Shown: positions 8,678-17,452, counted from the first letter of the stretch. The stretch: 57,719 nt of DNA from Catellatospora bangladeshensis (GCF_016862575.1 NZ_BONF01000013.1:1-57719), one strand, 5' to 3'. Notes: a model not told the origin generated them from the letters alone. A program made the numbers and translations.

Positions 8678-8791
8678 AGCAGCAGGTTATCGCCGGACAA
8701 GACTGTCGCATTCACGTTCCAGCCGGTAGGTTGCCGTGCGTGATGCCGTGTCGTACCCCGCGACCGGCAGCCGACTCGGGAGGCGCGAGTC

Positions 8792-10048
8792 ATGGCCTAC
8801 GACAGCGATGCGACCGACGCGACAGGGCAGCGGCGGTTCCGTGGCGAGAGCTTCCATGAGGAGTCCGTCGCGGGTGTGCAGTACCGGCCGCGGGCGACGC
8901 CCGCCGCCAACCTCGACGACGTCTTCGACGACCCCGCGCACGGCGAGGTCGGCCGGGACCGGCTCGGCATCCACTTCGCGTGGGAGGGCGTGCTCCTCCT
9001 CGGCATCGTGGTGCTCGGCTTCCTGCTGCACAGCAGCCACCCGGCCCAGATCAGCGGCGACCGGCTGAACGAGCTGCTCGTCTTCGCCTCGGCGCTGGGC
9101 CTGCTGGCCTTCGGCGCGGCGATGACGATGCGGGCCGGGGCGGTCAACCTGGCGCTCGGCCCCGTCGCCTCGGCGGCCGCGCTGTTCTACGCCGAGCGCG
9201 GCAACGACGGCGTGGTCCCGACCGCGGGGGTCGCCGTCGCGCTCGCCGCCGGGGTCGGCCTGGTCATCGCCGTCCTGGTCGTCGGCTTCCACGTGCCCGG
9301 CTGGGCGGGCAGCCTCGCCGCCGCGCTGGCCGTCATCGTCTGGATCCAGAAGCACCCCGATCCGCTCACCGTCGCGGGCGAGTTCGACCCGACGAACCAG
9401 GCGCTCTACCTGTACGCCGGGTTCGCCGCGCTGAGCCTCGTCGCCGGGCTGCTGGGCGCGATCCGCTCCATCCGGCGCGGCGTGGGCCGGTTCCGCCCGG
9501 TGGGCGACCCCGCGCACCGCCGGGGCGGCCTGGGCGGCGTCGTCGCCTCGCTCGGCCTGATCGCCTCGACCGCGCTCGCGGCGGTGGCGGGCGTGCTGCT
9601 CGCCGCGCTCAACGGGGCCACCGAGCAGGTCGTGGTGCCGACCGAGGGCATCGAGCTGACCGGCCTGGCCATCGGCGCGGCGCTGGTCGGCGGCGTGAGC
9701 GCGTACGGGCGCCGCGGCGGCGTCTTCGGCACGCTGCTCAGCGTCAGCCTGCTCAGCCTGGTCGTCTGGTACGCCGGCAAGGACGCGGCGAACTGGCGCA
9801 TCTCGCACTACGCGCTCGCCGCCGGGGTGGTCGCGGTCGGCCTGGTGGTGACGCGGCTGGTGGAGACGTTCGGCCGCCCGCTGCCGGTGGACGAGGAGAG
9901 CCCCGACGACTGGTCCGACGTGGGCGTGCCCGGCACCGCCGCGTGGTCCACGGGCAGCGGCGACACCTGGGCCAACCTGCCCGCGCAGGCCGCGCCTGCC
10001 CGCACCGACCAGTGGGGCGACGAGGACCGCTGGAGTTCGCTGAGGTGA
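8792..10048 (+). CDS. Orphan permease-like polytopic membrane protein (ABC sugar-permease fold)
   Basis: 418 aa. A hydrophilic N-terminal 65 residues is followed by about nine hydrophobic segments and a disordered acidic tail of about 55 residues. The segment GAAMTMRAGAVNLALGP resembles the conserved region of RbsC/branched-chain-type ABC permeases. No ATP-binding subunit or solute-binding protein is encoded nearby, so active transport is unproven and it may have another role. GGGAGG ends 9 bases before the ATG at 8792. Confidence 0.65.
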   Translation: MAYDSDATDATGQRRFRGESFHEESVAGVQYRPRATPAANLDDVFDDPAHGEVGRDRLGIHFAWEGVLLLGIVVLGFLLHSSHPAQISGDRLNELLVFASALGLLAFGAAMTMRAGAVNLALGPVASAAALFYAERGNDGVVPTAGVAVALAAGVGLVIAVLVVGFHVPGWAGSLAAALAVIVWIQKHPDPLTVAGEFDPTNQALYLYAGFAALSLVAGLLGAIRSIRRGVGRFRPVGDPAHRRGGLGGVVASLGLIASTALAAVAGVLLAALNGATEQVVVPTEGIELTGLAIGAALVGGVSAYGRRGGVFGTLLSVSLLSLVVWYAGKDAANWRISHYALAAGVVAVGLVVTRLVETFGRPLPVDEESPDDWSDVGVPGTAAWSTGSGDTWANLPAQAAPARTDQWGDEDRWSSLR

Positions 10049-10134
10049 CTCCGGGCGCCTGACCGCGGAGGCGGGCGCCGGCAGCACTGTGCCACTTTCG
10101 TGGGCAAGACGGGCGAAAGGGGCGAGGGATCGTT

Positions 10135-10156
10135 GAACCTCTCGTGACGAGAGTTC
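10135..10156. promoter_or_regulatory. Near-perfect palindrome, possible operator
   Basis: CTCTCGTgACGAGAG (10139-10153) has 7-base arms around one base, and flanking GAAC/TTC extends it to about 22 bases. It lies in the 272-base gap upstream of the gene at 10321. Size and symmetry fit the site of a dimeric repressor; no regulator is linked to it. Confidence 0.35.
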
Positions 10157-10320
10157 AGCGATTACCGGCTCGGCGGGCGCCGATGCTGGGGCTGCGCAAG
10201 CCCCGCTGGGTCGCGCACCTGTTCCGGACGGGCACGAGGCGATCTCCGCGGCGGAGGTTCGCGCATTTCAGCGCCGCAGAGCATTCCCCTCGGCGGCAAC
10301 TGTCGGTAGCCTCTAGCAAC

Positions 10321-11544
10321 ATGCCGAACTCGGACACTCGCGATGAACAGCGCCACGCGCGCCTGCTCCCGGTGCTGTTCTGGGGCGGGGTCGGGCTGGC
10401 CCCGCTGGCGGCGTTGTTCCTGTTCATCGCCGATGGTGGCACCGCACTGCGGGCCGCGGTGGGCGTGGTCATCCTGTCGGTGATCCTGATCGGCCTGTCG
10501 ATCACTCTCCGTCGCGACACCGAGACGGTTCGGCTGGAGCTCGAGGACATGATCCTCGACGAGATCGACACCGTACGGACCGACGTCCGCGACGACATCT
10601 CCACCGCCGCCCACGCCACGCACCGCGCGTTCGGCGACAAGTTCCAGTACCTGGTGGACCAGCTGGAGGCCACCCGGCACGAGCTGGAGGCGACCCGCGC
10701 GCAGCTGGAGGCGGTCCGCGCCGAGGTGGCACGCAGCGGGCAGGCGGCCCCGGCGGGCGCCGGCCGCGGCGGCCCGTCGCCGGCCCCGCACCAGCCCGCG
10801 CCGCACGGCGGCCGTGCGGGCATGCCCGGCGTGGTCCGGCACACCGAGACGGTCCAGGTCACCACCCGGCAGACCATCGTCGACCCGCACGGCGAGGACA
10901 ACCAGCGCGGCGCGGTCTACGGCAGCCCGGCCGGCGGCTTCGACCGCGGCCGCGACACCGACTACGGCTCCCGCGCCGAGAGCCCCCGCGAGGAGCGGCG
11001 TTCCCGCTCGGAGCGCCGCGAGCGCGACCGCCACGAGGAGTCCTGGACCGAGCAGCGGCTGCGCGAGCAGCTGGAGCGCCGCCGGGAGGCCGACGAGCCG
11101 GTCTCCGGCGGCGACAGCTGGACCTCCCGCCGCGACCGCGACGACGACCGCCGTCCGGGCCGCGCCGACGCGATCGAGGGCCGCTGGTCCGAGCGCGACG
11201 ACGACGAGCGGCCGGGCGTACGCGCCGGCGACCGCTGGGCGAGCGTCCGCAGCGACGACCGGGGCCGCGAGGTCCGCATGGGCGAGCGCCGGGCGGCGCT
11301 GCACAGCGACGGCTCCGGCACCGAGCTGCGCATCGAGGACCGGTGGGCGGCGGTGCGCCGCGAGGACAACCGCCCCAGCAGCTTCTTCGACGACGACCAG
11401 GACGACGACCGCGGCTCGCGGCGCGAGCCCCGGGCGATCACCGGCTCCGACCGCGAGGAGCGCTGGTCCGACTACGAGGACGACCGCGGCCGTGGCCGCG
11501 AGCGCGAGCGCGACCGCGGCGACTACGACCGCCGCTACCGCTGA
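10321..11544 (+). CDS. Membrane protein with coiled coil and long charged disordered tail
   Basis: 407 aa. Two transmembrane helices near residues 15-60 (LLPVLFWGGVGLAPLAALFLF and a second ending GLSITLRR). A coiled-coil stretch of about 50 residues follows (VDQLEATRHELEATRAQLEA), then a tail of over 200 residues dominated by Arg, Asp and Glu. The layout suggests a membrane-anchored scaffold, but no family was recognised. The start at 10321 is chosen because TAGCCT lies 8 bases upstream (near-leaderless); the 59 codons upstream in frame have no membrane or domain features and contain the palindrome at 10135. Confidence 0.75.
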   Translation: MPNSDTRDEQRHARLLPVLFWGGVGLAPLAALFLFIADGGTALRAAVGVVILSVILIGLSITLRRDTETVRLELEDMILDEIDTVRTDVRDDISTAAHATHRAFGDKFQYLVDQLEATRHELEATRAQLEAVRAEVARSGQAAPAGAGRGGPSPAPHQPAPHGGRAGMPGVVRHTETVQVTTRQTIVDPHGEDNQRGAVYGSPAGGFDRGRDTDYGSRAESPREERRSRSERRERDRHEESWTEQRLREQLERRREADEPVSGGDSWTSRRDRDDDRRPGRADAIEGRWSERDDDERPGVRAGDRWASVRSDDRGREVRMGERRAALHSDGSGTELRIEDRWAAVRREDNRPSSFFDDDQDDDRGSRREPRAITGSDREERWSDYEDDRGRGRERERDRGDYDRRYR

Positions 11545-11556
11545 CCGAGCACGCGG

Positions 11557-11590
11557 AACGCGCCCTTCCGGGACCGGGAGGGCGCGTTTT
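11557..11590. terminator. Terminator between convergent genes
   Basis: AACGCGCCCT (11557-11566) pairs with AGGGCGCGTT (11579-11588), with further pairing inside, followed by a TTTT run at 11587-11590. It lies between the gene ending at 11544 and the minus-strand nuoD-like gene ending at 11605. The stem begins with AA, giving a short T run on the other strand as well, so it may act both ways. Confidence 0.8.
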
Positions 11591-11604
11591 CGCGTATCCG
11601 GCGG

Positions 11605-12768
11605 CTACTTGTCGACGTCGCCGACGACGAAGAACATCGAGCCCAGGATCGCGATCAGGTCCGGCACCAGGGTCCCCGGCAGCAGCGTCGACAGCGCCTG
11701 CACGTTGGCGTACGACGCGGTGCGCAGCTTCATCCGCCACGGCGTCTTGTCACCCTTGGAGACCAGGTAGTAGCCGTTGACGCCGAGCGGGTTCTCGGTC
11801 CACGCGTAGGTGTGCCCCTCGGGGGCCTTGACCACCTTCGGCAGGCGTACGTTGACCGGCCCGGTGATCCGGTCGACCCGGTCCAGGCACTGGCGGACCA
11901 GGTCCAGCGAGGCGTACACCTGGTCGAGCAGCACCTCGAACCGGGCGTGGCAGTCGCCGGCGGTCTTGGTGACCACGGGGACGTCCAGCTCGCCGTAGGC
12001 TAGGTACGGCTCGTCGCGGCGCAGGTCGAAGTCCAGGCCGCTGGCCCGCGCGACCGGCCCCGAGGCGCCGTACGCGGCGGCCTGGGCGGCGGTGAGCACG
12101 CCGACGCCGACGGTGCGGGCCAGGAAGATGTCGTTGCGCCGGATCAGGTCGTCCAGCAGCGGCATGCGCGAGGCGACCAGGTCGACGGCCTCCCGGGCGC
12201 GCCGGGTCCAGCCCGCCGGGACCTCCTCCTTCAGCCCGCCGACGCGGTTGAACATGTAGTGCATGCGGCCGCCGGAGGCCTCCTCCATCACCGCCTGCAG
12301 CACCTCGCGCTCGCGGAACGCGTAGAACATCGGGGTGATCGCGCCGATCTCCAGCGGGTACGAGCCGAGGAACATGAGGTGGTTGAGCACGCGGTTCAGC
12401 TCGGCCATCGCGGTGCGCAGCCACACCGCGCGCTCCGGGACCTCCAGGCCCATCAGCCGCTCGACGGCCATCGCCGCGCCCAGCTCGTTGCTGAACGCGC
12501 TGAGCCAGTCGTGCCGGTTGGTCAGCACCAGCAGCTGCCGGTAGTCGCGCACCTCGAACAGCTTCTCCGCGCCGCGGTGCATGTAGCCGATGATCGGCTC
12601 GGCGGAGAGCACCTTCTCGCCGTCGAGCACCAGCCGCAGCCGCAGCACGCCGTGCGTCGAGGGATGCTGCGGCCCGATGTTCAGCACCATGTCGGTGCCG
12701 AGCTGCTGCGCGCCCGCGCCCGCGCCGACCGTCAGCTCCCGCGTACCCGCATCCGCCATGCGCGCCAT
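11605..12768 (-). CDS. Orphan NuoD paralogue (complex I 49-kDa subunit-like)
   Basis: 387 aa, close to NuoD length, but no other nuo gene lies nearby. Conserved regions are [15 protein letters not shown] (30-44, with the quinone-site histidine), [10 protein letters not shown] (61-70), [20 protein letters not shown] and the C-terminal [12 protein letters not shown]. Two residues stand out. Arg65 in HRG is the equivalent of bovine NDUFS2 Arg85, the residue methylated by NDUFAF7. The quinone-binding tyrosine (Tyr87 of Thermus Nqo4, in RMDYL) is Trp88 here (RHDWL). GGAAGG lies 6 bases before the ATG at 12768. It is likely a second NuoD (NuoD2) of unknown role. Confidence 0.88.
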   Translation of the reverse strand: MARMADAGTRELTVGAGAGAQQLGTDMVLNIGPQHPSTHGVLRLRLVLDGEKVLSAEPIIGYMHRGAEKLFEVRDYRQLLVLTNRHDWLSAFSNELGAAMAVERLMGLEVPERAVWLRTAMAELNRVLNHLMFLGSYPLEIGAITPMFYAFREREVLQAVMEEASGGRMHYMFNRVGGLKEEVPAGWTRRAREAVDLVASRMPLLDDLIRRNDIFLARTVGVGVLTAAQAAAYGASGPVARASGLDFDLRRDEPYLAYGELDVPVVTKTAGDCHARFEVLLDQVYASLDLVRQCLDRVDRITGPVNVRLPKVVKAPEGHTYAWTENPLGVNGYYLVSKGDKTPWRMKLRTASYANVQALSTLLPGTLVPDLIAILGSMFFVVGDVDK

Positions 12769-12783
12769 CGTAAGCCTTCCGAA

Positions 12784-12803
12784 AGGAAGGGCACCTTCTT
12801 AAC
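12784..12803. repeat. Short palindromic repeat, copy 1
   Basis: AGGAAGGGCACCTTCTTAAC; the core GAAGG-GCA-CCTTC is palindromic. An identical 20-base copy begins 31 bases later. Both lie just upstream of the orphan nuoD start codon at 12768 on the minus strand, so they are in its promoter or leader region. Confidence 0.8.
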
Positions 12804-12814
12804 GCTATCCGTAG

Positions 12815-12834
12815 AGGAAGGGCACCTTCTTAAC
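12815..12834. repeat. Short palindromic repeat, copy 2
   Basis: Identical to 12784-12803. The 31-base period is about three helical turns, so the two sites face the same side of the DNA, as expected for cooperative protein binding. Confidence 0.8.
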
Positions 12835-12879
12835 CCTCACCCGACGGTGTCCCGCCCCGGGCGCCGCGCGCTGAGTGCC

Positions 12880-12944
12880 AAGATCCCCGTCTCGTGTCCA
12901 AAGGTGTGCTGTGACCGCATGTTTCGACACGAGACCGCGATCAT
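12880..12944 (+). repeat. Family A GATC-bounded palindromic element, copy A1
   Basis: GATC at 12882-12885 and 12939-12942 are exactly 61 bases apart end to end. The arms GATC-ccc-GTCTCGTGTC (12882-12898) and GACACGAGAC-cgc-GATC (12926-12942) pair with two mismatches. The 27-base centre is a degenerate version of the inner stem-loop. It lies 22 bases after the stop of the MidA-type methyltransferase gene (minus strand). Confidence 0.85.
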
Positions 12945-12965
12945 GCCCCGTCGGCGGGCCGGGTC

Positions 12966-14042
12966 TCAGGACGTGGGACGGCCGGAAGGGGGCGCGACAG
13001 GGTGGAGCAGGGGGACGCGGTGCGGGTCGAGGCCGGTCCAGTGGGCGAGCCACCAGTGGGCGCCGAGGCCGGCGGGGGCGGTCAGTTCGGCGATCTCGCT
13101 TGCGGCGGCCAGGGCACGCACGTAGCCGACGGGGTCGGTCGAGGCCAGGGTCAGCGGCGGCCGGGCGCCGTCGAGGCCGAGGCGGGCGAGCGCTTCGCGC
13201 TGGCGTACCAGCAGATGGTCTTCGCCGGCCGCAGCGGCCGCGGAGTCCAGGGCGACGTGGCAGGTGATGTCGGTCGTGCCGTCGAAGGCGGGCAGGACCT
13301 CCCGCCCATCGCGGAAGCCCGTCGCGGTGGGCAGCGGAGGCCGGTCCTCGCGCAGGTGCCCGTAGTCCACCGCGAGCGCGAGCCCAGCGGTGACCGCGCC
13401 GACCGCCTCGGCCCAGGCCTCGTCGCGGGCCCGCCCGACCTCCACGATCTCGCCGGGCGCCGCAGGCCACCACCGCGCGACCCAGTCCGCGTCGGCCGCG
13501 TCGAGCGGACCGCACGCAGCGAGTGAGGTGTCCAGGTAAGTATCGTCCCGCGCCAGGTCCAGCGGCACGTTGTCGAGCCATTCCGTCGCCAGCAGCAACC
13601 CGGTCAGCCCGCGCGGCACGTCGGTCCGCCACTCGATCCGGCCCGGCTCTATCTCGCTGCCTCGCAGTGCGTCGTCGCCGCCTGCTGAGCCGCCGCGCGG
13701 TGCGTCCGCTGAGCGGTCCGGAGCCGAGGGCGGCGACGACGGGATCGTCACGCCCTCGCGGGGCGTGATCTCGACGCCGACCGCGCGGACGCGAGCCCGC
13801 AACCGCTCGGGTAGGGCGACCATCACCCCAGTGAGCAGCTCGCCGCCGCCCGCGCCGACGTCCACCAGGTCGAACACCTCCGGGGAGCCGAGCGCGGCGT
13901 CGAGGTCCACGGCGAGCCGGGCGATCGCTCGCGCGAAGTGGGGGGAGTGGGCGCTGGTCCGGAAGTGGGCGGCGGGCCGGTCCCGGACGAAGAACCCGTC
14001 CGGGCCGTACAGCGCCGTTCGCATCGCGTCCCGCCATCGCAT
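12966..14042 (-). CDS. MidA/NDUFAF7-type SAM-dependent methyltransferase (DUF185)
   Basis: 358 aa. The SAM-binding motif DLVDVGAGGGELLTG is followed by LLLATEWLDNVPLDL, corresponding to the NExxDALP motif of this family, then LAVDYGHLRED and the GTTDITCHVALD segment typical of DUF185/MidA proteins. The mitochondrial relative NDUFAF7 symmetrically dimethylates an arginine of NDUFS2, the NuoD homologue. Here the next gene downstream on the same strand is an orphan nuoD, which makes NuoD2 an obvious candidate substrate (inference). A Ser/Asp/Gly-rich insertion interrupts the domain near residues 105-130. Confidence 0.85.
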   Translation of the reverse strand: MRWRDAMRTALYGPDGFFVRDRPAAHFRTSAHSPHFARAIARLAVDLDAALGSPEVFDLVDVGAGGGELLTGVMVALPERLRARVRAVGVEITPREGVTIPSSPPSAPDRSADAPRGGSAGGDDALRGSEIEPGRIEWRTDVPRGLTGLLLATEWLDNVPLDLARDDTYLDTSLAACGPLDAADADWVARWWPAAPGEIVEVGRARDEAWAEAVGAVTAGLALAVDYGHLREDRPPLPTATGFRDGREVLPAFDGTTDITCHVALDSAAAAAGEDHLLVRQREALARLGLDGARPPLTLASTDPVGYVRALAAASEIAELTAPAGLGAHWWLAHWTGLDPHRVPLLHPVAPPSGRPTS

Positions 14043-14148
14043 GGGTGCGGTTCACTCTCCGTTCGTCGCCGGCCGCCCTGCCGAATCTACGGTCCGCCGC
14101 CCGCGGATCGATCGCACCCACCGGGTTCGCGGTCCTGAGAGCGCGGTC

Positions 14149-14191
14149 ACGAACGGCGCTCCCGGGACGTGGTTCCGGGGGCGCCGTTCGT
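14149..14191. promoter_or_regulatory. 17-bp hairpin in divergent region upstream of pantothenate genes
   Basis: ACGAACGGCGCTCCCGG (14149-14165) pairs with 14175-14191 across a 9-base loop; the only irregular position becomes a G-U pair in RNA. It lies between the divergent methyltransferase gene (start 14042) and the DUF2520 gene (start 14310), so it is either an operator or a structured 5' leader of the pantothenate operon. No T tail follows, so it is not a plain terminator. Confidence 0.5.
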
Positions 14192-14309
14192 TGGTGCTTA
14201 TGTGAACATTCCGCGGCAGTGCGGTTTCGCACAGTCTCTGTCCAGCGCTCCGAAGCCGGGCGCATACTTGCGGCGACCGGTACCCCGAAGAAGAGGACTG
14301 GATCGTCAC

Positions 14310-15230
14310 ATGAGTGCTGAGCTCACCGTGGGTGTGATCGGCGCCGGCCGGGTGGGTGCGGTCCTCGCCGCCGCCCTGGAGGCCGCCGGGCACCACGTCG
14401 TCGCGGCCTCGGGCGTCTCCGCCGCCGCCAAGCACCGCATCCGCACCCTGCTCCCGGGTGCCGTCAACCTTCCCGCCGACGAGGTGGCCCGCGCCGCGGC
14501 CGACCTGCTGGTCATCGCCGTGCCGGACGACGCCCTCGCGGGCGTGGTGACCGGCCTGGCCGCGACCGGCGCGCTGCGGCCCGGCCAGGTCGTGGCGCAC
14601 ACCTCCGGCGCGCACGGGCTGGCCGTGCTGGCCCCGGCCGCCGCCGTGGGCGCCCGGCCGCTGGCGCTGCACCCGGCGATGACCTTCACCGGCACCCCGG
14701 CCGACCTGGGCCGGCTGCCCGGCATCTCGTACGGCGTCACCGCCGCCGACTCCGGCGTACGCGAACTCGCCGCCGCGCTCGTCGCGGACCTGGGCGGCTC
14801 CCCGGAGTGGATCGCCGAGGACCGGCGCGCGCTCTACCACGCGGGCCTCGCGCACGGCGCGAACCACCTGGTCACGCTCGTGAACGAGGCGGCCGACCGG
14901 CTGCGCGACGCGGGGGTGCTGAGCCCGGATAAGGTGCTCGGGCCGCTGCTGACGGCCGCGCTGGAGAACGCGCTCAAGATGGGCGACGCGGCGATCACCG
15001 GCCCGGTGTCGCGCGGCGACGCGGGCACGGTCGCCCGGCACGTACGCGAACTGGAGCGCACCGCCCCCGACTCGCTGCCCGCGTACGTGGCACTGGCCCG
15101 GCGCACCGCCGACCGGGCGATCGCCACCGGCCGGCTGCGCGCGACGGACGCCGAGCCGCTGCTGGGCGTGCTCGCCGACTCCACCGCCGCGGACGCCGGG
15201 CACGTCGGCCTCGGCGAGGCCGCGAAGTGA
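14310..15230 (+). CDS. Rossmann-like/DUF2520 protein, candidate ketopantoate reductase
   Basis: 306 aa. The N-terminal NAD(P)-binding Rossmann fold starts with [29 protein letters not shown] follows, and the C-terminal half is helical (DUF2520: [18 protein letters not shown]...). The two-domain plan is that of 6-phosphogluconate/ketopantoate-reductase-like enzymes. It overlaps panC by 4 bases (GTGA) and heads the panC-panD operon, and no recognisable panE lies in the window. Reduction of ketopantoate is therefore a reasonable but unproven role. Start ATG 14310, with AGAGGA upstream at a long spacing. Confidence 0.85.
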   Translation: MSAELTVGVIGAGRVGAVLAAALEAAGHHVVAASGVSAAAKHRIRTLLPGAVNLPADEVARAAADLLVIAVPDDALAGVVTGLAATGALRPGQVVAHTSGAHGLAVLAPAAAVGARPLALHPAMTFTGTPADLGRLPGISYGVTAADSGVRELAAALVADLGGSPEWIAEDRRALYHAGLAHGANHLVTLVNEAADRLRDAGVLSPDKVLGPLLTAALENALKMGDAAITGPVSRGDAGTVARHVRELERTAPDSLPAYVALARRTADRAIATGRLRATDAEPLLGVLADSTAADAGHVGLGEAAK

Positions 15231-16075
15231 CCGCGGTCGTCCGCACCCGCGCCGAGCTGGCCGCGGCGCGCGCCGCCGCGCAGGGCTCGGTGGCGGTCGT
15301 GATGACCATGGGCGCGCTGCACGAGGGGCACGCCACGCTGCTGCGCGAGGCCCGCAAGCACGGCGACTTCGTGCTCGCGACGATCTTCGTGAACCCGCTG
15401 CAGTTCGGCCCGAACGAGGACCTGGCCCGCTACCCGCGCACCTTCGAGGCGGACCTGGCGGTGTGCGAGCGCGAGGGCGTCGACCTGGTGTTCGCGCCCA
15501 CCCCCGAGGTGATGTACCCGTACGGCCAGCCCGAGGTCACCGTGCACCCCGGCCCGCTGGGCGCGGTGCTGGAGGGCGCGGTGCGCCCCGGCCACTTCGC
15601 GGGCGTGCTGACCGTGGTGAACAAGCTGCTCCGGCTCACCCGGCCGGACGCGGCGTTCTTCGGGGAGAAGGACTACCAGCAGCTCACCCTGATCCGGGCG
15701 ATGGCGCGGGACCTGGAGCACGACGCCGAGATCGTCGGCGTGCCGACCGTACGGGAGCCGGACGGCCTGGCCCTGTCCAGCCGCAACCGGTACCTGAGCG
15801 AGGACGAGCACGAGACCGCGCTGGCCCTGTCCCGGGCGCTGCGCGCGGGCGCGGCCCGGCACACCCCCGCCGAGGTGCTGGCCGCCGCGACCGCCGAGCT
15901 GGCCGGCCTGGACGTGGACTACCTGGCGCTGCGCGGCGCCGACCTGAGCGAGGACCCGGTGTCCGGTCCGGCGCGGCTGCTGGTCGCGGCCCGGGTGGGC
16001 ACCACCCGCCTCATCGACAACCTGCCCGTCGACCTCGTCACGAGCGGGGCGGCCGACCGGACCGAGGAGAACTGA
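15227..16075 (+). CDS. panC: Pantothenate synthetase
   Basis: 282 aa. It condenses pantoate and beta-alanine using ATP. The nucleotidyltransferase signature HEGH is at 32-35 within [43 protein letters not shown] and [12 protein letters not shown] are the further conserved blocks. The start overlaps the DUF2520 stop (GTGA) and panD follows 5 bases after the stop, so the three genes are one operon. Confidence 0.97.
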   Translation: MTAVVRTRAELAAARAAAQGSVAVVMTMGALHEGHATLLREARKHGDFVLATIFVNPLQFGPNEDLARYPRTFEADLAVCEREGVDLVFAPTPEVMYPYGQPEVTVHPGPLGAVLEGAVRPGHFAGVLTVVNKLLRLTRPDAAFFGEKDYQQLTLIRAMARDLEHDAEIVGVPTVREPDGLALSSRNRYLSEDEHETALALSRALRAGAARHTPAEVLAAATAELAGLDVDYLALRGADLSEDPVSGPARLLVAARVGTTRLIDNLPVDLVTSGAADRTEEN

Positions 16076-16080
16076 CCCCC

Positions 16081-16509
16081 ATGTTCATGCGCACCATGTT
16101 CAAGTCGAAGATCCACCGGGCCACGGTGACCCAGGCGGACCTGCACTATGTGGGCTCCGTCACCATCGACGAGGATCTGATGGACGCCGCCGACCTGCTG
16201 CCCGGCGAGCAGGTGGCGATCGTGGACGTGACCAACGGCGCGCGCCTGGAGACCTACGTGATCCCGGGTGAGCGGGGCACCGGCGTGATCGGCATCAACG
16301 GCGCCGCCGCGCACCTGGTGCAGCCCGGCGACCTGGTCATCCTCATCTCGTACGCGCAGGTGGACGAGGCGACCGCGCGCGCGTACACGCCGCGGGTGGT
16401 GCACGTCGACGAGCGCAACCGGATCATCTCGCTCGGCGCGGACCCGGCCGAGGCGGTCAGCGGCATGGTCGGCGACGTCGTACGGGGTGACCTGACGCTC
16501 AGCCGCTGA
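16081..16509 (+). CDS. panD: Aspartate 1-decarboxylase precursor
   Basis: 142 aa. It makes beta-alanine for PanC. The proenzyme self-cleaves between Gly25 and Ser26 in HYVGSVTID, giving the pyruvoyl group; [18 protein letters not shown] and GINGAAAHL are family hallmarks. GAGGAG of the panC end supplies the ribosome binding site for ATG 16081; ATG 16087 is a weaker alternative. No regulatory ACT or extra domain is present. Confidence 0.96.
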   Translation: MFMRTMFKSKIHRATVTQADLHYVGSVTIDEDLMDAADLLPGEQVAIVDVTNGARLETYVIPGERGTGVIGINGAAAHLVQPGDLVILISYAQVDEATARAYTPRVVHVDERNRIISLGADPAEAVSGMVGDVVRGDLTLSR

Positions 16510-16551
16510 CGTCCTCCGTTCCGGCGATCCCGGGTACTGGACAAGATCCTC

Positions 16552-16557
16552 TACGCT
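16552..16557 (+). promoter_or_regulatory. -10 element of first septum-formation-type gene
   Basis: TACGCT, 31 bases before the ATG at 16589. The surrounding bases (GGAC upstream, CGGGGAGG before the start) recur ahead of the two downstream paralogues, showing that the promoter was duplicated with the gene. Confidence 0.55.
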
Positions 16558-16588
16558 GCCCGGAGTTCGGACACGGGGAGGATCGGCC

Positions 16589-17452
16589 ATGCGAGGACGC
16601 TCGCTGCGCGGTGGGATGGTGGTCGCGCTGCTGACGACGGTGGTCGCGGCGGGATGCGCCGACGGGCCGCCGCCCGGGACCGACGGCGCGCTGACCGACG
16701 ACTGGGCCAAGGTGGCACAGGTCAAGGGCTACGCGCCGGAGGCCGGAAGCTGTATCCGGGATCGGCCGGGCCAGTACGCGACCCGCCCGTCGAGAGACGG
16801 CGAGATCGACTGCGCCTCGAACCACTACGGCGAGGCGGTCCACGTCGGCACCTTCACGACCGACACCATGCCCGGCCCGGTGCAGCTGGCGACCGCCTAC
16901 GCGGAGTGCGACGCGAAGTCGAAGGGCTACCTCGGGCGTTTCTGGTGGGAGGCCAGCCTCGACCTCTACGTCTCCGTGCCCACCGAGGCAGCCTGGAGGG
17001 GCGGGGCCCGCTGGTTCCGCTGTGACGTGGTCCAGTTGTTCGACGTGACCGGCCGCTGGACGGCCCGCCAGGGTCGGCTGCAGGGATCCGTGCCGGCGGA
17101 CCTGCTGCAGGGTTGCCTGACGGCGCCCGAGAAGGGCGAGGTGGCCGCGGTCCCGTGCACGAAGGCGCACAACGCCGAATACGTCGGCGCCGTCCGGGCC
17201 ACGGCGACCACGCCGTTCCCGAAGTCGAAGCGGCAGTTCGACGTGCTGCACCGCCAGTGCCGCGAGCTGATCGCGAAGTTCGTCGGGGTGGGCAAGGACC
17301 AGGCGGGCCGCTTCGGCACGTATCTCTTTCCGAAGGACGTCGTCAGCTGGAACGGGGGCAATCGCCTCGTGGGCTGCGCGGTCTGGTTCGACGACAAGAC
17401 GATGAAGAAGTCGGCCCGCGGCACCGAGGGCAAGGGCGTCCCCAACTTCTGA
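16589..17452 (+). CDS. Septum-formation-domain lipoprotein, paralogue 1
   Basis: 287 aa. Lipoprotein signal with lipobox VAAGC. Two tandem half-domains resembling Septum_form follow: the first with DCASNHYGEAVHVG, the second with CTKAHNAEYVG; each pairs conserved cysteines with a His and a Glu. The tail ends MKKSARGTEGKGVPNF, a short lysine/glycine motif shared by all three paralogues. Such proteins sit outside the membrane; the septum link comes from the Pfam name and is not specific. It has its own promoter (TACGCT) and a CGGGGAGG ribosome binding site. Confidence 0.8.
   Translation: MRGRSLRGGMVVALLTTVVAAGCADGPPPGTDGALTDDWAKVAQVKGYAPEAGSCIRDRPGQYATRPSRDGEIDCASNHYGEAVHVGTFTTDTMPGPVQLATAYAECDAKSKGYLGRFWWEASLDLYVSVPTEAAWRGGARWFRCDVVQLFDVTGRWTARQGRLQGSVPADLLQGCLTAPEKGEVAAVPCTKAHNAEYVGAVRATATTPFPKSKRQFDVLHRQCRELIAKFVGVGKDQAGRFGTYLFPKDVVSWNGGNRLVGCAVWFDDKTMKKSARGTEGKGVPNF

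Noticed and set aside
11605-14042. Part of a full complex I operon
   Set aside because: No nuoA-C or nuoE-N genes on either side; flanking genes are unrelated.
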